Shown: positions 53,343-60,161 of the stretch, piece after piece
Layout: the number at the start of each line of letters is the position of its first letter
How positions within the stretch are numbered: position 1 is the stretch's first letter
Source of the DNA: Mucilaginibacter_A sp965201005
GTDB lineage: Bacteria > Bacteroidota > Bacteroidia > Sphingobacteriales > Sphingobacteriaceae
Direction: 5' to 3'
NCBI RefSeq assembly: GCF_965201005.1
Contig: NZ_OZ241747.1
Coordinates: 1,426,001 to 1,490,000 of the forward strand
Length of the DNA stretch: 64,000 nucleotides
Notes under the pieces: generated by a model
Told to the model about the DNA's origin: nothing
Seen by the model: only the letters and a program-made list of their open reading frames with translations
Database searches by the model: none
Position numbers and translations under genes: made by a program

Positions 53343-53372
53343 ATGCTTCTTTTATGAGCGAAAATATACAGG
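53343..53372 (+). repeat. Type A repeat containing the start codon of the HipA_2 gene
   Basis: ATGCTTCTTTTATGAGCG then AAAATATACAGG. The TTTTATC of the consensus has become TTTTATG and supplies the ATG at 53354. Confidence 0.8.
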
Positions 53373-54145
53373 CTTTAAGAACCGTAAACGTGGTCCGGTA
53401 CGTTACGCCCTTGCGTGAAGGCGGTTCCCTGCCAGCCATTGCCGAAGCTGACGACGGATTTTTATATGTGTTAAAATTTCGCGGTGCAGGCCAGGGCGTA
53501 AAAGCTTTGATTGCCGAGTTGATTGGCGGCGAAATGGCCCGGTTACTCGGTTTAAAAATCCCGGAACTGGTTTTTGCCACGCTTGATCCGGCTTTTGGCC
53601 GCACAGAAGCCGATGAAGAAATCCAGGATTTGTTAAAATTTAGTGTTGGTTTAAATCTGGCCTTGCATTACCTCAGCGGTGCCATCACTTTTGATGCAAC
53701 GGTTACGGTTGTTGATCCGGTATTGGCTTCCAAAATTGTTTGGCTGGATTGTTTATTGACCAATGTTGACCGCACGCCGCGCAATACCAACATGCTGGTT
53801 TGGCACAAAGAATTATGGCTGATCGATCATGGTGCGGCCTTGTACTTTCATCATTCGTGGGATAATTGGCAGGAGCAGGCCACACGGCCTTTTATACAAG
53901 TAAAAGACCATGTGTTGCTGCCTTTTGCCACAGAGTTGGATTTGGTGGATGCAGAATTCCGATCAATTTTAACTTTAGAAAAAATACAAGCAATCGTTTC
54001 TTTAATTCCCGATGAATGGTTGGATAATGAAAGTAATCCAAGTTCAGCAGAAGAAATGCGGCAAGTTTATATCCAGTTTTTAATGTTGCGGATTGCCAAT
54101 TCTGAAATATTTGTAAAAGAAGCACAACATGCAGCACGTATTTGA
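53354..54145 (+). CDS. HipA-like kinase domain protein (HipA_2 family)
   Basis: 263 residues. Fold and motifs of the short HipA-type kinases: YVLKFRGAGQGVKALIAELI, the lysine of the nucleotide site, GGEMARLLGLKIPELVFATL, then catalytic/metal-loop VWLDCLLTNVDRTPRNTNML and ELWLIDHGAALYF, which replace the usual DFG. It overlaps DUF3037 by 17 bp; this pair is recurrent and behaves as a unit. It may be a kinase with a dedicated partner, not a classical HipBA toxin; I see no HipB. Start codon lies in a repeat copy. Confidence 0.85.
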   Translation: MSENIQALRTVNVVRYVTPLREGGSLPAIAEADDGFLYVLKFRGAGQGVKALIAELIGGEMARLLGLKIPELVFATLDPAFGRTEADEEIQDLLKFSVGLNLALHYLSGAITFDATVTVVDPVLASKIVWLDCLLTNVDRTPRNTNMLVWHKELWLIDHGAALYFHHSWDNWQEQATRPFIQVKDHVLLPFATELDLVDAEFRSILTLEKIQAIVSLIPDEWLDNESNPSSAEEMRQVYIQFLMLRIANSEIFVKEAQHAARI

Positions 54146-54506
54146 GTACGCTGTAATCCGCGTAATGCCGAAGGTAGAAAGGGAAGAATTTATCAATGTT
54201 GGAGTGATTTTGTATTGTTCCAAACAAAAATTCTTACAGGTTTTGTTCAACTTGGATGAGATAAAATTACATACATTTTCCGCAGGTTTGGATATACCGG
54301 AACTACAAGAACATCTTAAATCTTTTGAACGCATTTGTATGGCTGCACAGCATTCCGATGCAATTGGCAAATTGGATCAGGCTTCCCGTTTCCGCTGGCT
54401 CACGGCCACGCGCAGCACCGTTTTGCAAACTTCCAAAGTGCATCCGGGTTTGTGTGTCAATGCTGATGAAACCTTATCAAAACTTTTTCAGGAACTGGTT
54501 TTATAG
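54129..54506 (+). CDS. DUF3037 protein (partner of HipA_2)
   Basis: 125 residues beginning MQHVFEYAVIRVMPKVEREE. EEFINVGVILYCSKQKFLQ is the family hallmark and FRWLTATRSTVLQTSKVHPG the second block. It overlaps the HipA_2 gene by 17 bp and is translated from within its last codons. Role unknown. The stop codon is followed by a type B repeat copy starting 2 bases inside it (54502-54521). Confidence 0.85.
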   Translation: MQHVFEYAVIRVMPKVEREEFINVGVILYCSKQKFLQVLFNLDEIKLHTFSAGLDIPELQEHLKSFERICMAAQHSDAIGKLDQASRFRWLTATRSTVLQTSKVHPGLCVNADETLSKLFQELVL

Positions 54507-54521
54507 GGATAAAAACAGCAT
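54502..54521 (-). repeat. Type B repeat overlapping a stop codon
   Basis: TATAGGGATAAAAACAGCAT spans the DUF3037 stop (TAG at 54504-54506) and ends 7 bp from the YjbQ stop. Confidence 0.7.
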
Positions 54522-54527
54522 TGGCAA

Positions 54528-54950
54528 TTATTCGCCCCAAGCCGTAATTATTAAGTTCCTGGGGCCGCCGTGGTTACGGTGTTCGCACAAGTAAATGCCC
54601 TGCCAGGTGCCTAAACCCGGCCTTCCGTTGCGTATCGGTATCATCACAGAACTGCCCAGCATGGCTGCTTTTAAGTGTGCCGGCATATCATCGGCACCTT
54701 CGTCATTGTGCAAATAACCGGGATCATTTTCCGGCACGTTTTGGTTGAAAAATAGTTCAAAATCCTTACGCACGGTCGGGTCGGCATTTTCATTTATGGT
54801 CAACGAAGCTGAAGTATGCTGGATAAAAACCTGCATCATCCCGGTTTTGATTTCGGTAATCCCGGGTATCGCATAAACAATTTCAGAAGTGATGATATGG
54901 AAACCGCGGGTTCTGGCTTTAAGCTGAAGGGCTTGCTGATAAATTTTCAT
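54528..54950 (-). CDS. YjbQ family protein (UPF0047)
   Basis: 140 residues. Motifs: GITEIKTGMMQVFIQHTSAS, LTINENADPTVRKDFELFF and the metal-binding YLHNDEGADDMPAHLKAAML with GTWQGIYLCEHRNHGGPRN. The family has been described with thiamine-phosphate-synthase-like activity, but the physiological role is open. It converges on DUF3037. Confidence 0.92.
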   Translation of the reverse strand: MKIYQQALQLKARTRGFHIITSEIVYAIPGITEIKTGMMQVFIQHTSASLTINENADPTVRKDFELFFNQNVPENDPGYLHNDEGADDMPAHLKAAMLGSSVMIPIRNGRPGLGTWQGIYLCEHRNHGGPRNLIITAWGE

Positions 54951-55001
54951 ATTGCCTCAACATAGAGTTACCGTCTTTTGTTGATCGCTTGATTTAGCAG
55001 A

Positions 55002-55028
55002 CCAATTTTTAGTCGGTAAAAACAGCAT
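55002..55028 (-). repeat. Solo type B repeat
   Basis: CCAATTTTTAGTCGG plus TAAAAACAGCAT, in the non-coding gap after yjbQ. Confidence 0.75.
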
Positions 55029-55076
55029 CGGTAAAAATTAAAAACCAATAGTTATTGATGGATTATCTGTCGGATC

Positions 55077-55102
55077 AAATTTGAGCAGATAAAAGAAGTA
55101 CG
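55077..55102 (-). repeat. Solo type A repeat
   Basis: AAATTTGAGCAGATAAAAG plus AAGTACG. It lies 50 bp from the previous type B copy. Confidence 0.7.
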
Positions 55103-55572
55103 TATAATGCTGTTCCTCAAAACAATTACAGTAAAGCTCCTGAGCTTATAAAATCAGGAAAATAAATTTTAATTTTTCAATAACGATACTTGAATCAACC
55201 TTTGCTCACTTGATCCAACAAGTATTTTTCCCGCCTGTCCATAATTTCAGTAAACTTTGCATCTATTACGTAATAAATAAACTTGAGGCAATAATAAGTA
55301 GTTTTCATACGGTTGCAAATTTGCTTTGGTTTTGAATCAATGCTATATAATATGCAATGATTTTAAGTTGATTTATACTATTTTTTGATGCTTTTGTTAC
55401 CAAATAATTATTATATTTTGAGAAATATCTGCAAAAATATAAATTATCAATAATATATTTTTTTAAAGTAATTTAGGTGCTTTTCAAATCAAATATAAAA
55501 AAATCTTTGATAAGAGCTGTATTGCGGCAAAACGTTTAGAGGTTGTACAGATTTTTATCGCAAGTTTTTGCA

Positions 55573-55669
55573 ATGCTTCTTTTACGGCTGTAAATTTTGC
55601 TTTTTGCAATTGTTGCAGATAAACAAATCCAAACAAAAACCACCAATTTTTAGGTGACAAAAGAAGCAT
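55573..55669. repeat. Paired inverted repeat element, 97 bp (last repeat in the window)
   Basis: Left arm ATGCTTCTTTTACGGC plus TGTAAATTTTGC, right arm CCAATTTTTAGGTGAC plus AAAAGAAGCAT. No further family member is seen up to 64000. Confidence 0.88.
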
Positions 55670-55739
55670 ATAAAAATTCTCCTAAAATTTAAAAAGTGCT
55701 TAAACAGCAATTGACAAATGGTGGGTTTTTAGAAATAAA

Positions 55740-55770
55740 AAATGGAAAAACCAAAAAAGTTTTTCCATTT
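55740..55770. terminator. Terminator-like hairpin at the cassette border
   Basis: AAATGGAAAAAC / GTTTTTCCATTT perfect 12-bp stem with a 7-nt A-rich loop. No gene ends nearby, so it may be a remnant. Confidence 0.5.
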
Positions 55771-55899
55771 GCAAGTACTCCCGAAGGTACAATTATCAAA
55801 CCATTTTCTCGAAGATCTTGGAATTTTAGTACGCTTACTTGCGTAGAACAGATATTTGTAAAAAGTGGGAGGGAAGTATATCAAACCGTTGCTATTTGC

Positions 55900-56080
55900 T
55901 TTGTATAATATTACTGAGGCGGTCGTACAATTCGTCCCGTTCTCTTCGATACTGTGCTGCTTTCTTTTTAAAAGCATAGTTTATTGTAGTGTTGCCTTTT
56001 TACTGCATCTTCCTGCAGGTCGTCATTCTATGGTTTATTTGATGCTCGTTAGTGAATATTTCTTGTTCTGTTTGTTTTGA
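55900..56080 (-). pseudogene. Possible degraded coding remnant (coiled-coil-like tail)
   Basis: Reverse-strand reading near 55905-55990 gives FKKKAAQYRRERDELYDRL then SNIIQSK and a stop, a credible charged helical C-terminus. It is cut off upstream by a stop codon, beyond which the same frame reads EQEIFTNEHQINHRM. This looks like the decayed end of a gene, family unknown. Confidence 0.3.
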
Positions 56081-56272
56081 TCGTTAATTTCCAAATTGGC
56101 CAACTTTTACATTTAAACCTTAAAGCCAGAATTAAGTGTAATATAACACGTGTAATCAAGGAAGGGTGGTTAGGCTATCAATAACTATTAAATCCTGAAC
56201 TTAACGCTTCCCAATCGACTTTCGATTAAATAAAGCCGATCAAGCCTTCTTTAAAACGCCGATGTAAATCAG

Positions 56273-56320
56273 ATAGCTTATTTACGCTATTGTAACGCTC
56301 TTGCTGCCGTGGTACCTTTG
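56273..56320 (+). promoter_or_regulatory. Cassette promoter 1 (luxR-type regulator)
   Basis: ATAGCTTATTTACGCTATTG (56273-56292), 20 nt, then TACCTTTG (56313-56320), a perfect -7 box. TATTG acts as -33. It precedes the regulator at 56384 by about 64 bp. Confidence 0.75.
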
Positions 56321-56383
56321 AATCAAATAATAACGGCTGTTACAAAAACAGAAGTAAAATGCCAAATATCAAAAATATTGTGA

Positions 56384-57016
56384 ATGATCAAGATCGTAAT
56401 ATTTGATGACCATAAGCACCGGCGTGAAGCATTGAAGCTAATGATTAGTTTGAACAAAGACTTAGAATGCATAGGTGATTATGAAGATTGTAGTAATCTC
56501 GTTGCTAACCTTTGTAACAAACCGCCGGACGTAGTGTTAATGGATATTTATATGCCTGGTATAAATGGCATCGAAGGAGTTAAGTTGCTACAGAAGCATT
56601 TTCTTAAAACCTGCATCATTATGCAAACGGTCTTTGATGATGATGATAACCTGTTCAACTCCCTTCTGGCGGGCGCGCATGGTTATTTGCTTAAAAATAC
56701 GCCAACCGATAAAATAGTTGAAAGCATATTGGAAGTGGTAAACGGTGGGGCACCGATGACTCCTTCGATTGCAAGAAGAGTGCTCGCCTACTTTAGTAAA
56801 AGGCCAGCAAGCAACAAAGAAGAATTTAATTTATCCATACGTGAGGTAGAAATACTGGGATGGCTGGTAAAAGGATATAGCCAAAAGATGGTGGCTACTG
56901 AGCTATATCTGTCCAGGCATACTGTCAACAATCATATCAAGAACATTTACCAGAAGTTGCAGGTGCATAACGTCTCAGAAGCTGTCGCTACCGCATTACA
57001 AAAAGGGATTGTTTGA
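56384..57016 (+). CDS. NarL/LuxR-type response regulator of the 56-64 kb cassette
   Basis: 210 residues. Receiver domain: acidic residues FDDHKHR, phospho-acceptor Asp in VVLMDIYMPGINGIEG and Lys in GYLLKNTPT. C-terminal HTH: LSIREVEILGWLVKGYSQKM and VATELYLSRHTVNNHIKNIY. No kinase gene lies nearby. Its promoter carries the same 20-nt upstream element as the next operon, so it may regulate itself and the cassette; this is inference. Confidence 0.92.
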   Translation: MIKIVIFDDHKHRREALKLMISLNKDLECIGDYEDCSNLVANLCNKPPDVVLMDIYMPGINGIEGVKLLQKHFLKTCIIMQTVFDDDDNLFNSLLAGAHGYLLKNTPTDKIVESILEVVNGGAPMTPSIARRVLAYFSKRPASNKEEFNLSIREVEILGWLVKGYSQKMVATELYLSRHTVNNHIKNIYQKLQVHNVSEAVATALQKGIV

Positions 57017-57368
57017 TTTTTTAAAAAAATAGCTTATTTACGCTATTGACCCATGCCAGGTGAGGATGTTACCTTTATCGTAAATAAAATAACCAAAACA
57101 ACATTTATTTATTGCAGCCGAATTGAAAAGATGAAGGTTTGCACTATTTACATAGATAGTATGAAGGTTATAATAAAGTAGTACAAAGATTTCAAGAGGG
57201 TGCTATAACGGGTGACTATATTCATTGCTTAATCCCGCAGTATCACTACAGTTGTAGCAAGGTCCTTTTTTTTCCTATTAGAAACATATTGCAAAAGAAC
57301 GAAAGCGACTTCGTAGGGCGAAGCTATGCCACAAATAACATATTAAATTCAACAAAAAACGACCAACC
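57017..57368. other. Leader region between regulator and lipoprotein gene
   Basis: 352 bp holding cassette promoter 2 (57029-57077) and a leader of about 290 nt. The leader contains a small hairpin CTTCG-TAGGG-CGAAG near 57308-57322 and a 16-codon open frame at 57131 with a repeated ATGAAGGTT; neither is convincing as a gene. Confidence 0.6.
57029..57077 (+). promoter_or_regulatory. Cassette promoter 2 (lipoprotein operon)
   Basis: ATAGCTTATTTACGCTATTG (57029-57048), identical over 20 nt to promoter 1, then 21 nt and TACCTTTA (57070-57077), a near-perfect -7 box. Confidence 0.75.
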
Positions 57369-57812
57369 ATGACACCATTTTTTACCAGCAGACAAACACG
57401 TAAAGCACTATTTGGATTAGGCATACTGTTTACCGCCTGTTCCACTATTTCAAAGTTTGACCAGTATGCGTACACGCAAGCTACGTCGCTCAAGGTAGAC
57501 GCATTATCTGTCATGGGGCATGCTAATGAAAGCTATCCAATGCACCGGCAGGAAGTACAACAAGTACAAACTTCACTGAGCAAAATGTATGAATACGAAA
57601 AGAATCGCCCTAAGAATGCTATCACCGAAAAAATGTGGTCTGTGCTTGCCGATTCATCCGGCAATCTCTATGGCGGGTTCATAAAAAGGTGGCAAAAAGA
57701 GGGTACTCTGGACACTGCATTTATCAGGATTTCGCAAAACCTTGTAGGCAAGTCTTTTGACAATATATCACAACTGGAAAGCGGTAAGATAAAACCTTCC
57801 CAAACCAACTAA
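57369..57812 (+). CDS. Small lipoprotein, unknown function
   Basis: 147 residues. The N-terminus MTPFFTSRQTRKALFGLGIL then FTACSTIS is a short signal with a lipobox at Cys24. The mature part is mostly helical, with QVQTSLSKMYEYEKNRPKN and FIRISQNLVGKSFDNISQLE. No family is recognised. First gene of an operon with 57851, 58204 and 59077 (gaps of 38, 17 and 27 bp). It may act at the membrane beside the DUF4239-like protein. Confidence 0.75.
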   Translation: MTPFFTSRQTRKALFGLGILFTACSTISKFDQYAYTQATSLKVDALSVMGHANESYPMHRQEVQQVQTSLSKMYEYEKNRPKNAITEKMWSVLADSSGNLYGGFIKRWQKEGTLDTAFIRISQNLVGKSFDNISQLESGKIKPSQTN

Positions 57813-57850
57813 TCATCACTTATCACGATAATCAGTAAAGTACACAAACC

Positions 57851-58186
57851 ATGAGCAATATAAGTCTTGACCAGTTTTATCAGAACATAGAAAGCGGCGT
57901 CGAATCACTTGCAAAATCGACCCTGCATGATTACGCGACCCAGGCAAAATCCGACGGACAAACTACAGTAGATGGCATGAAGGAGTATTTGCAGCAGTGG
58001 AAGTTAGAAGTCGAAGAAGGCGCACTCACGCTGGAAGATTTGAAATACTTATTGAAAGAAGCAGCCGCAGTTACCGAAATGGCTGCATTAAAAGAAGCTG
58101 GCCTTGCTGCTATACGCATAGATGAGTTCAGGCTTGGAATCACTAATGTAATTACCGGGGCTGTTGCAAGTCTTATCAAAGTATAA
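57851..58186 (+). CDS. Small helical protein, unknown function
   Basis: 111 residues with strong helix pattern: ISLDQFYQNIESGVESLAKS, VDGMKEYLQQWKLEVEEGAL, LEDLKYLLKEAAAVTEMAAL. The C-terminal GITNVITGAVASLIKV is mildly hydrophobic and could be a membrane-touching or pore-forming helix. No family is recognised. It lies between the lipoprotein and the DUF4239-like membrane protein in a tight operon and probably interacts with them. Confidence 0.7.
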   Translation: MSNISLDQFYQNIESGVESLAKSTLHDYATQAKSDGQTTVDGMKEYLQQWKLEVEEGALTLEDLKYLLKEAAAVTEMAALKEAGLAAIRIDEFRLGITNVITGAVASLIKV

Positions 58187-58203
58187 CCAAGAAAAATTAT
58201 ATT

Positions 58204-59049
58204 ATGACCATCGATCTACCCGGAGACAGCAGCATATCCGTTCCTCAATGGGTAACATGTATTCTTTTTGTTATAGGAATGGTAATAATTGCACAGGTAG
58301 GCCTGTGGTTGTTTAACAAGCTTGGATGGCAGGCCGGGCTGGAACAAAACAACGAAGTAACCGGGATTATATTTGGTGCCATAGGACTAATATACTCATT
58401 GATGCTGGCGTTTGTGATCGTAGCCGTTTGGGATGATTACAACAATTTGGATAAAACGATTGAAACAGAAACGGACAGGCTTAACAGTATATTGGCACAT
58501 ACCAGTAACCTCCCTGATAAACTTAAAGCGATTGTTGGTAAATCCATTTATGATTATTGTGACCAGGTAGTGAACCAGGAATGGCGAATGCAAAAAACGA
58601 GAATAGAGTACCCTAGTGCGATACCTGTACTGCGCCAGGAACTGCTTAACATCCAACCTGAAAGCCAAATACAGGAGCGTGTATTTGATGCGGTAGACAA
58701 AGACCTAAGCAGCATTAGTGATTTGCATCGCGAACGGTTATCCCATACGCACACACAAATGCCGCCACTGATATGGCAAATATTAAAAGCAGGTACGATA
58801 ATACTAATTGTGTTTACCTATTTTTTTCATGTTCCTTCCGACAGATTAAAACGAGTATATCTCACTTTCACAGTAGTGAGTGTTTCCATCTGCATGTTTT
58901 TGGTCTATAGCCTCGACCATCCTTTTGATGGCCAGGACGGAATTGACAATCAGCCTTACCGCAATGTGCAACAGGAGCTTAAAAGTTATATCCCGGTGCT
59001 CACACCGCGATTAAATAATAAGTGTGCCTATACAACAACAGCCGACTAA
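58204..59049 (+). CDS. DUF4239 (bestrophin-like) membrane protein
   Basis: 281 residues. About four membrane segments: TCILFVIGMVIIAQVGLWLF, IIFGAIGLIYSLMLAFVIVA, LKAGTIILIVFTYFF and FTVVSVSICMFLVYSL. The N-terminal core NNEVTGIIFGAIGLIYSLML then VWDDYNNLDKTIETETDRL is the DUF4239 signature. The middle is a periplasmic or cytoplasmic helical region. Distant relation to bestrophin channels is proposed for this family, not shown. Third gene of the operon. Confidence 0.82.
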   Translation: MTIDLPGDSSISVPQWVTCILFVIGMVIIAQVGLWLFNKLGWQAGLEQNNEVTGIIFGAIGLIYSLMLAFVIVAVWDDYNNLDKTIETETDRLNSILAHTSNLPDKLKAIVGKSIYDYCDQVVNQEWRMQKTRIEYPSAIPVLRQELLNIQPESQIQERVFDAVDKDLSSISDLHRERLSHTHTQMPPLIWQILKAGTIILIVFTYFFHVPSDRLKRVYLTFTVVSVSICMFLVYSLDHPFDGQDGIDNQPYRNVQQELKSYIPVLTPRLNNKCAYTTTAD

Positions 59050-59076
59050 TTTTTTTTAACTGTAAAACACATAATA

Positions 59077-59880
59077 ATGAAAAAGTTTATTTACATCTTA
59101 ACAATCATCTCTTCTATTATTTTAGCTGGTTGCAAAACCAATGTGCATTATAACACCCAGGCCACAATGGCAGGTATAGTGATTCTCTTGATCTGTACGC
59201 TTTTTATCGTACTTGCCGTATATAGCAACATACTGAGAGATGAAATCAGTAATTGTGAGGAATTTGAAGCCAATGCTAAGCAACTACAACAGAAAAGCAG
59301 ATGGAAACTGGTTGATAAATCAGCGCCTTTCAGTTTGACTAATGTGCAGTTCGGATTATGGACGGTTATTATTTCTTCTGCTTACATCTATCTTGCCTTA
59401 TGTAAAGGAGATTGCTCCGAAACGGACATTAACAAAACGGCGTTGGTACTTATGGGCATATTTGCAGGTACGGCAGTAGCCTCATCGGTCATTGACAAAA
59501 ACGAAATGGCCGATAACCGGCCAAGGCACCAAAACATGCCGTCACAAGGTTTCTTTATTGATATATTATCCGATGATAACGGCATCAGCCTGCACCGCTT
59601 TCAAAACTTAGCGTGGACAATGATCGCCGTTACGGTTTATCTCTACAAAATCTCACAAGTGACCACCGGCTGCCAATTGCCTGAACTGAGTGATACGTTA
59701 CTTGCTTTAACGGGCATCAGCAATGTAACTTACCTGGTGTTAAAAGGCAAGGAGAACGATCCAACAGTAAAGGAAGCACAGCAGGAAAACAGCAACAATC
59801 CCGTTATAAATAATACACAAGTAAATGGAATGCCTGTGAACCACGTAGCTGCACGCGATGCTACCGCAGCAATAGGATGA
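59077..59880 (+). CDS. Multi-pass membrane protein with ISLHRFQ motif
   Basis: 267 residues. N-terminal segment has a lipobox-like LAGC followed by a second hydrophobic stretch (AGIVILLICTLFIVLAVYSN). Then SAPFSLTNVQFGLWTVIISS, LVLMGIFAGTAVASSVID, GFFIDILSDDNGISLHRFQN, LAWTMIAVTVYLYKI and LLALTGISNVTYLVLKG. This order (FSL-x-QFxxW, SDDNGISLHRFQ, DTLLALxGIS) recurs in an uncharacterised bacterial membrane family I recognise only by pattern. The C-terminus is polar and Asn-rich. Last gene of the operon. Confidence 0.78.
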   Translation: MKKFIYILTIISSIILAGCKTNVHYNTQATMAGIVILLICTLFIVLAVYSNILRDEISNCEEFEANAKQLQQKSRWKLVDKSAPFSLTNVQFGLWTVIISSAYIYLALCKGDCSETDINKTALVLMGIFAGTAVASSVIDKNEMADNRPRHQNMPSQGFFIDILSDDNGISLHRFQNLAWTMIAVTVYLYKISQVTTGCQLPELSDTLLALTGISNVTYLVLKGKENDPTVKEAQQENSNNPVINNTQVNGMPVNHVAARDATAAIG

Positions 59881-59890
59881 TAGAATGAGG

Positions 59891-59932
59891 TATTTACGCT
59901 ATTGACAAGGTGTTTAATAGATAATAACTATG
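59891..59932 (+). promoter_or_regulatory. Cassette promoter 3 (paralogue operon)
   Basis: TATTTACGCTATTG (59891-59904), the last 14 bases of the element of promoters 1 and 2, then 20 nt and TAACTATG (59925-59932), a -7 box with one mismatch. The leader to 60162 is about 225 nt. Confidence 0.65.
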
Positions 59933-60161
59933 CACCTGTAAATACAAAATGAACCTATGGCATAAGAAACAAAGACAGGAACCAACATTTGAAGCAATAG
60001 ACTTACGCTTTAAATCTGTCTACCTAACCAGTTCACTTTTCAAATAAGGTTTTCCGCCAAACAGAGTAGACCAAGTAATCGCAAACAAGCGTGTTATGCG
60101 AAACGATATTGCATGCCCTCAAAATTATATTATTTCTTCACAAAACATAAAACAAAAACAT

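Larger units (their letters stand above)
54951..56383. other. Non-coding junction region with last repeats and gene remnants
   Basis: 1.4 kb with no convincing gene. It holds two solo repeats (55002-55028 and 55077-55102), the last paired repeat (55573-55669), a terminator-like hairpin (55740-55770), a possible degenerate minus-strand gene tail (about 55900-56080) and the first cassette promoter (56273-56320). Its left part (55100-55570) is very AT-rich. Confidence 0.7.

Noticed and set aside
1376..55669. CRISPR array as explanation of the repeats
   Set aside because: Copies are scattered over 54 kb, occur in both orientations, lack regular spacers and no cas genes are present.
55484..55669. 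61-codon minus-strand ORF
   Set aside because: It is largely made of the paired repeat element (KEALQ from the repeat core).
55696..55908. 70-codon plus-strand ORF in the junction region
   Set aside because: It crosses a terminator-like hairpin, begins at a non-ATG codon and looks non-protein-like.
57131..57181. 16-codon leader ORF with doubled ATGAAGGTT
   Set aside because: Too short, no attenuator structure or regulatory codon run that would support a leader peptide.
58070..58100. TTGAAAGAAGC and TTAAAAGAAGC in the 111-aa helical gene as further repeat copies
   Set aside because: Only the 10-base core or less matches and the AT-rich second block is missing; they are ordinary Lys-Glu-Ala codons.
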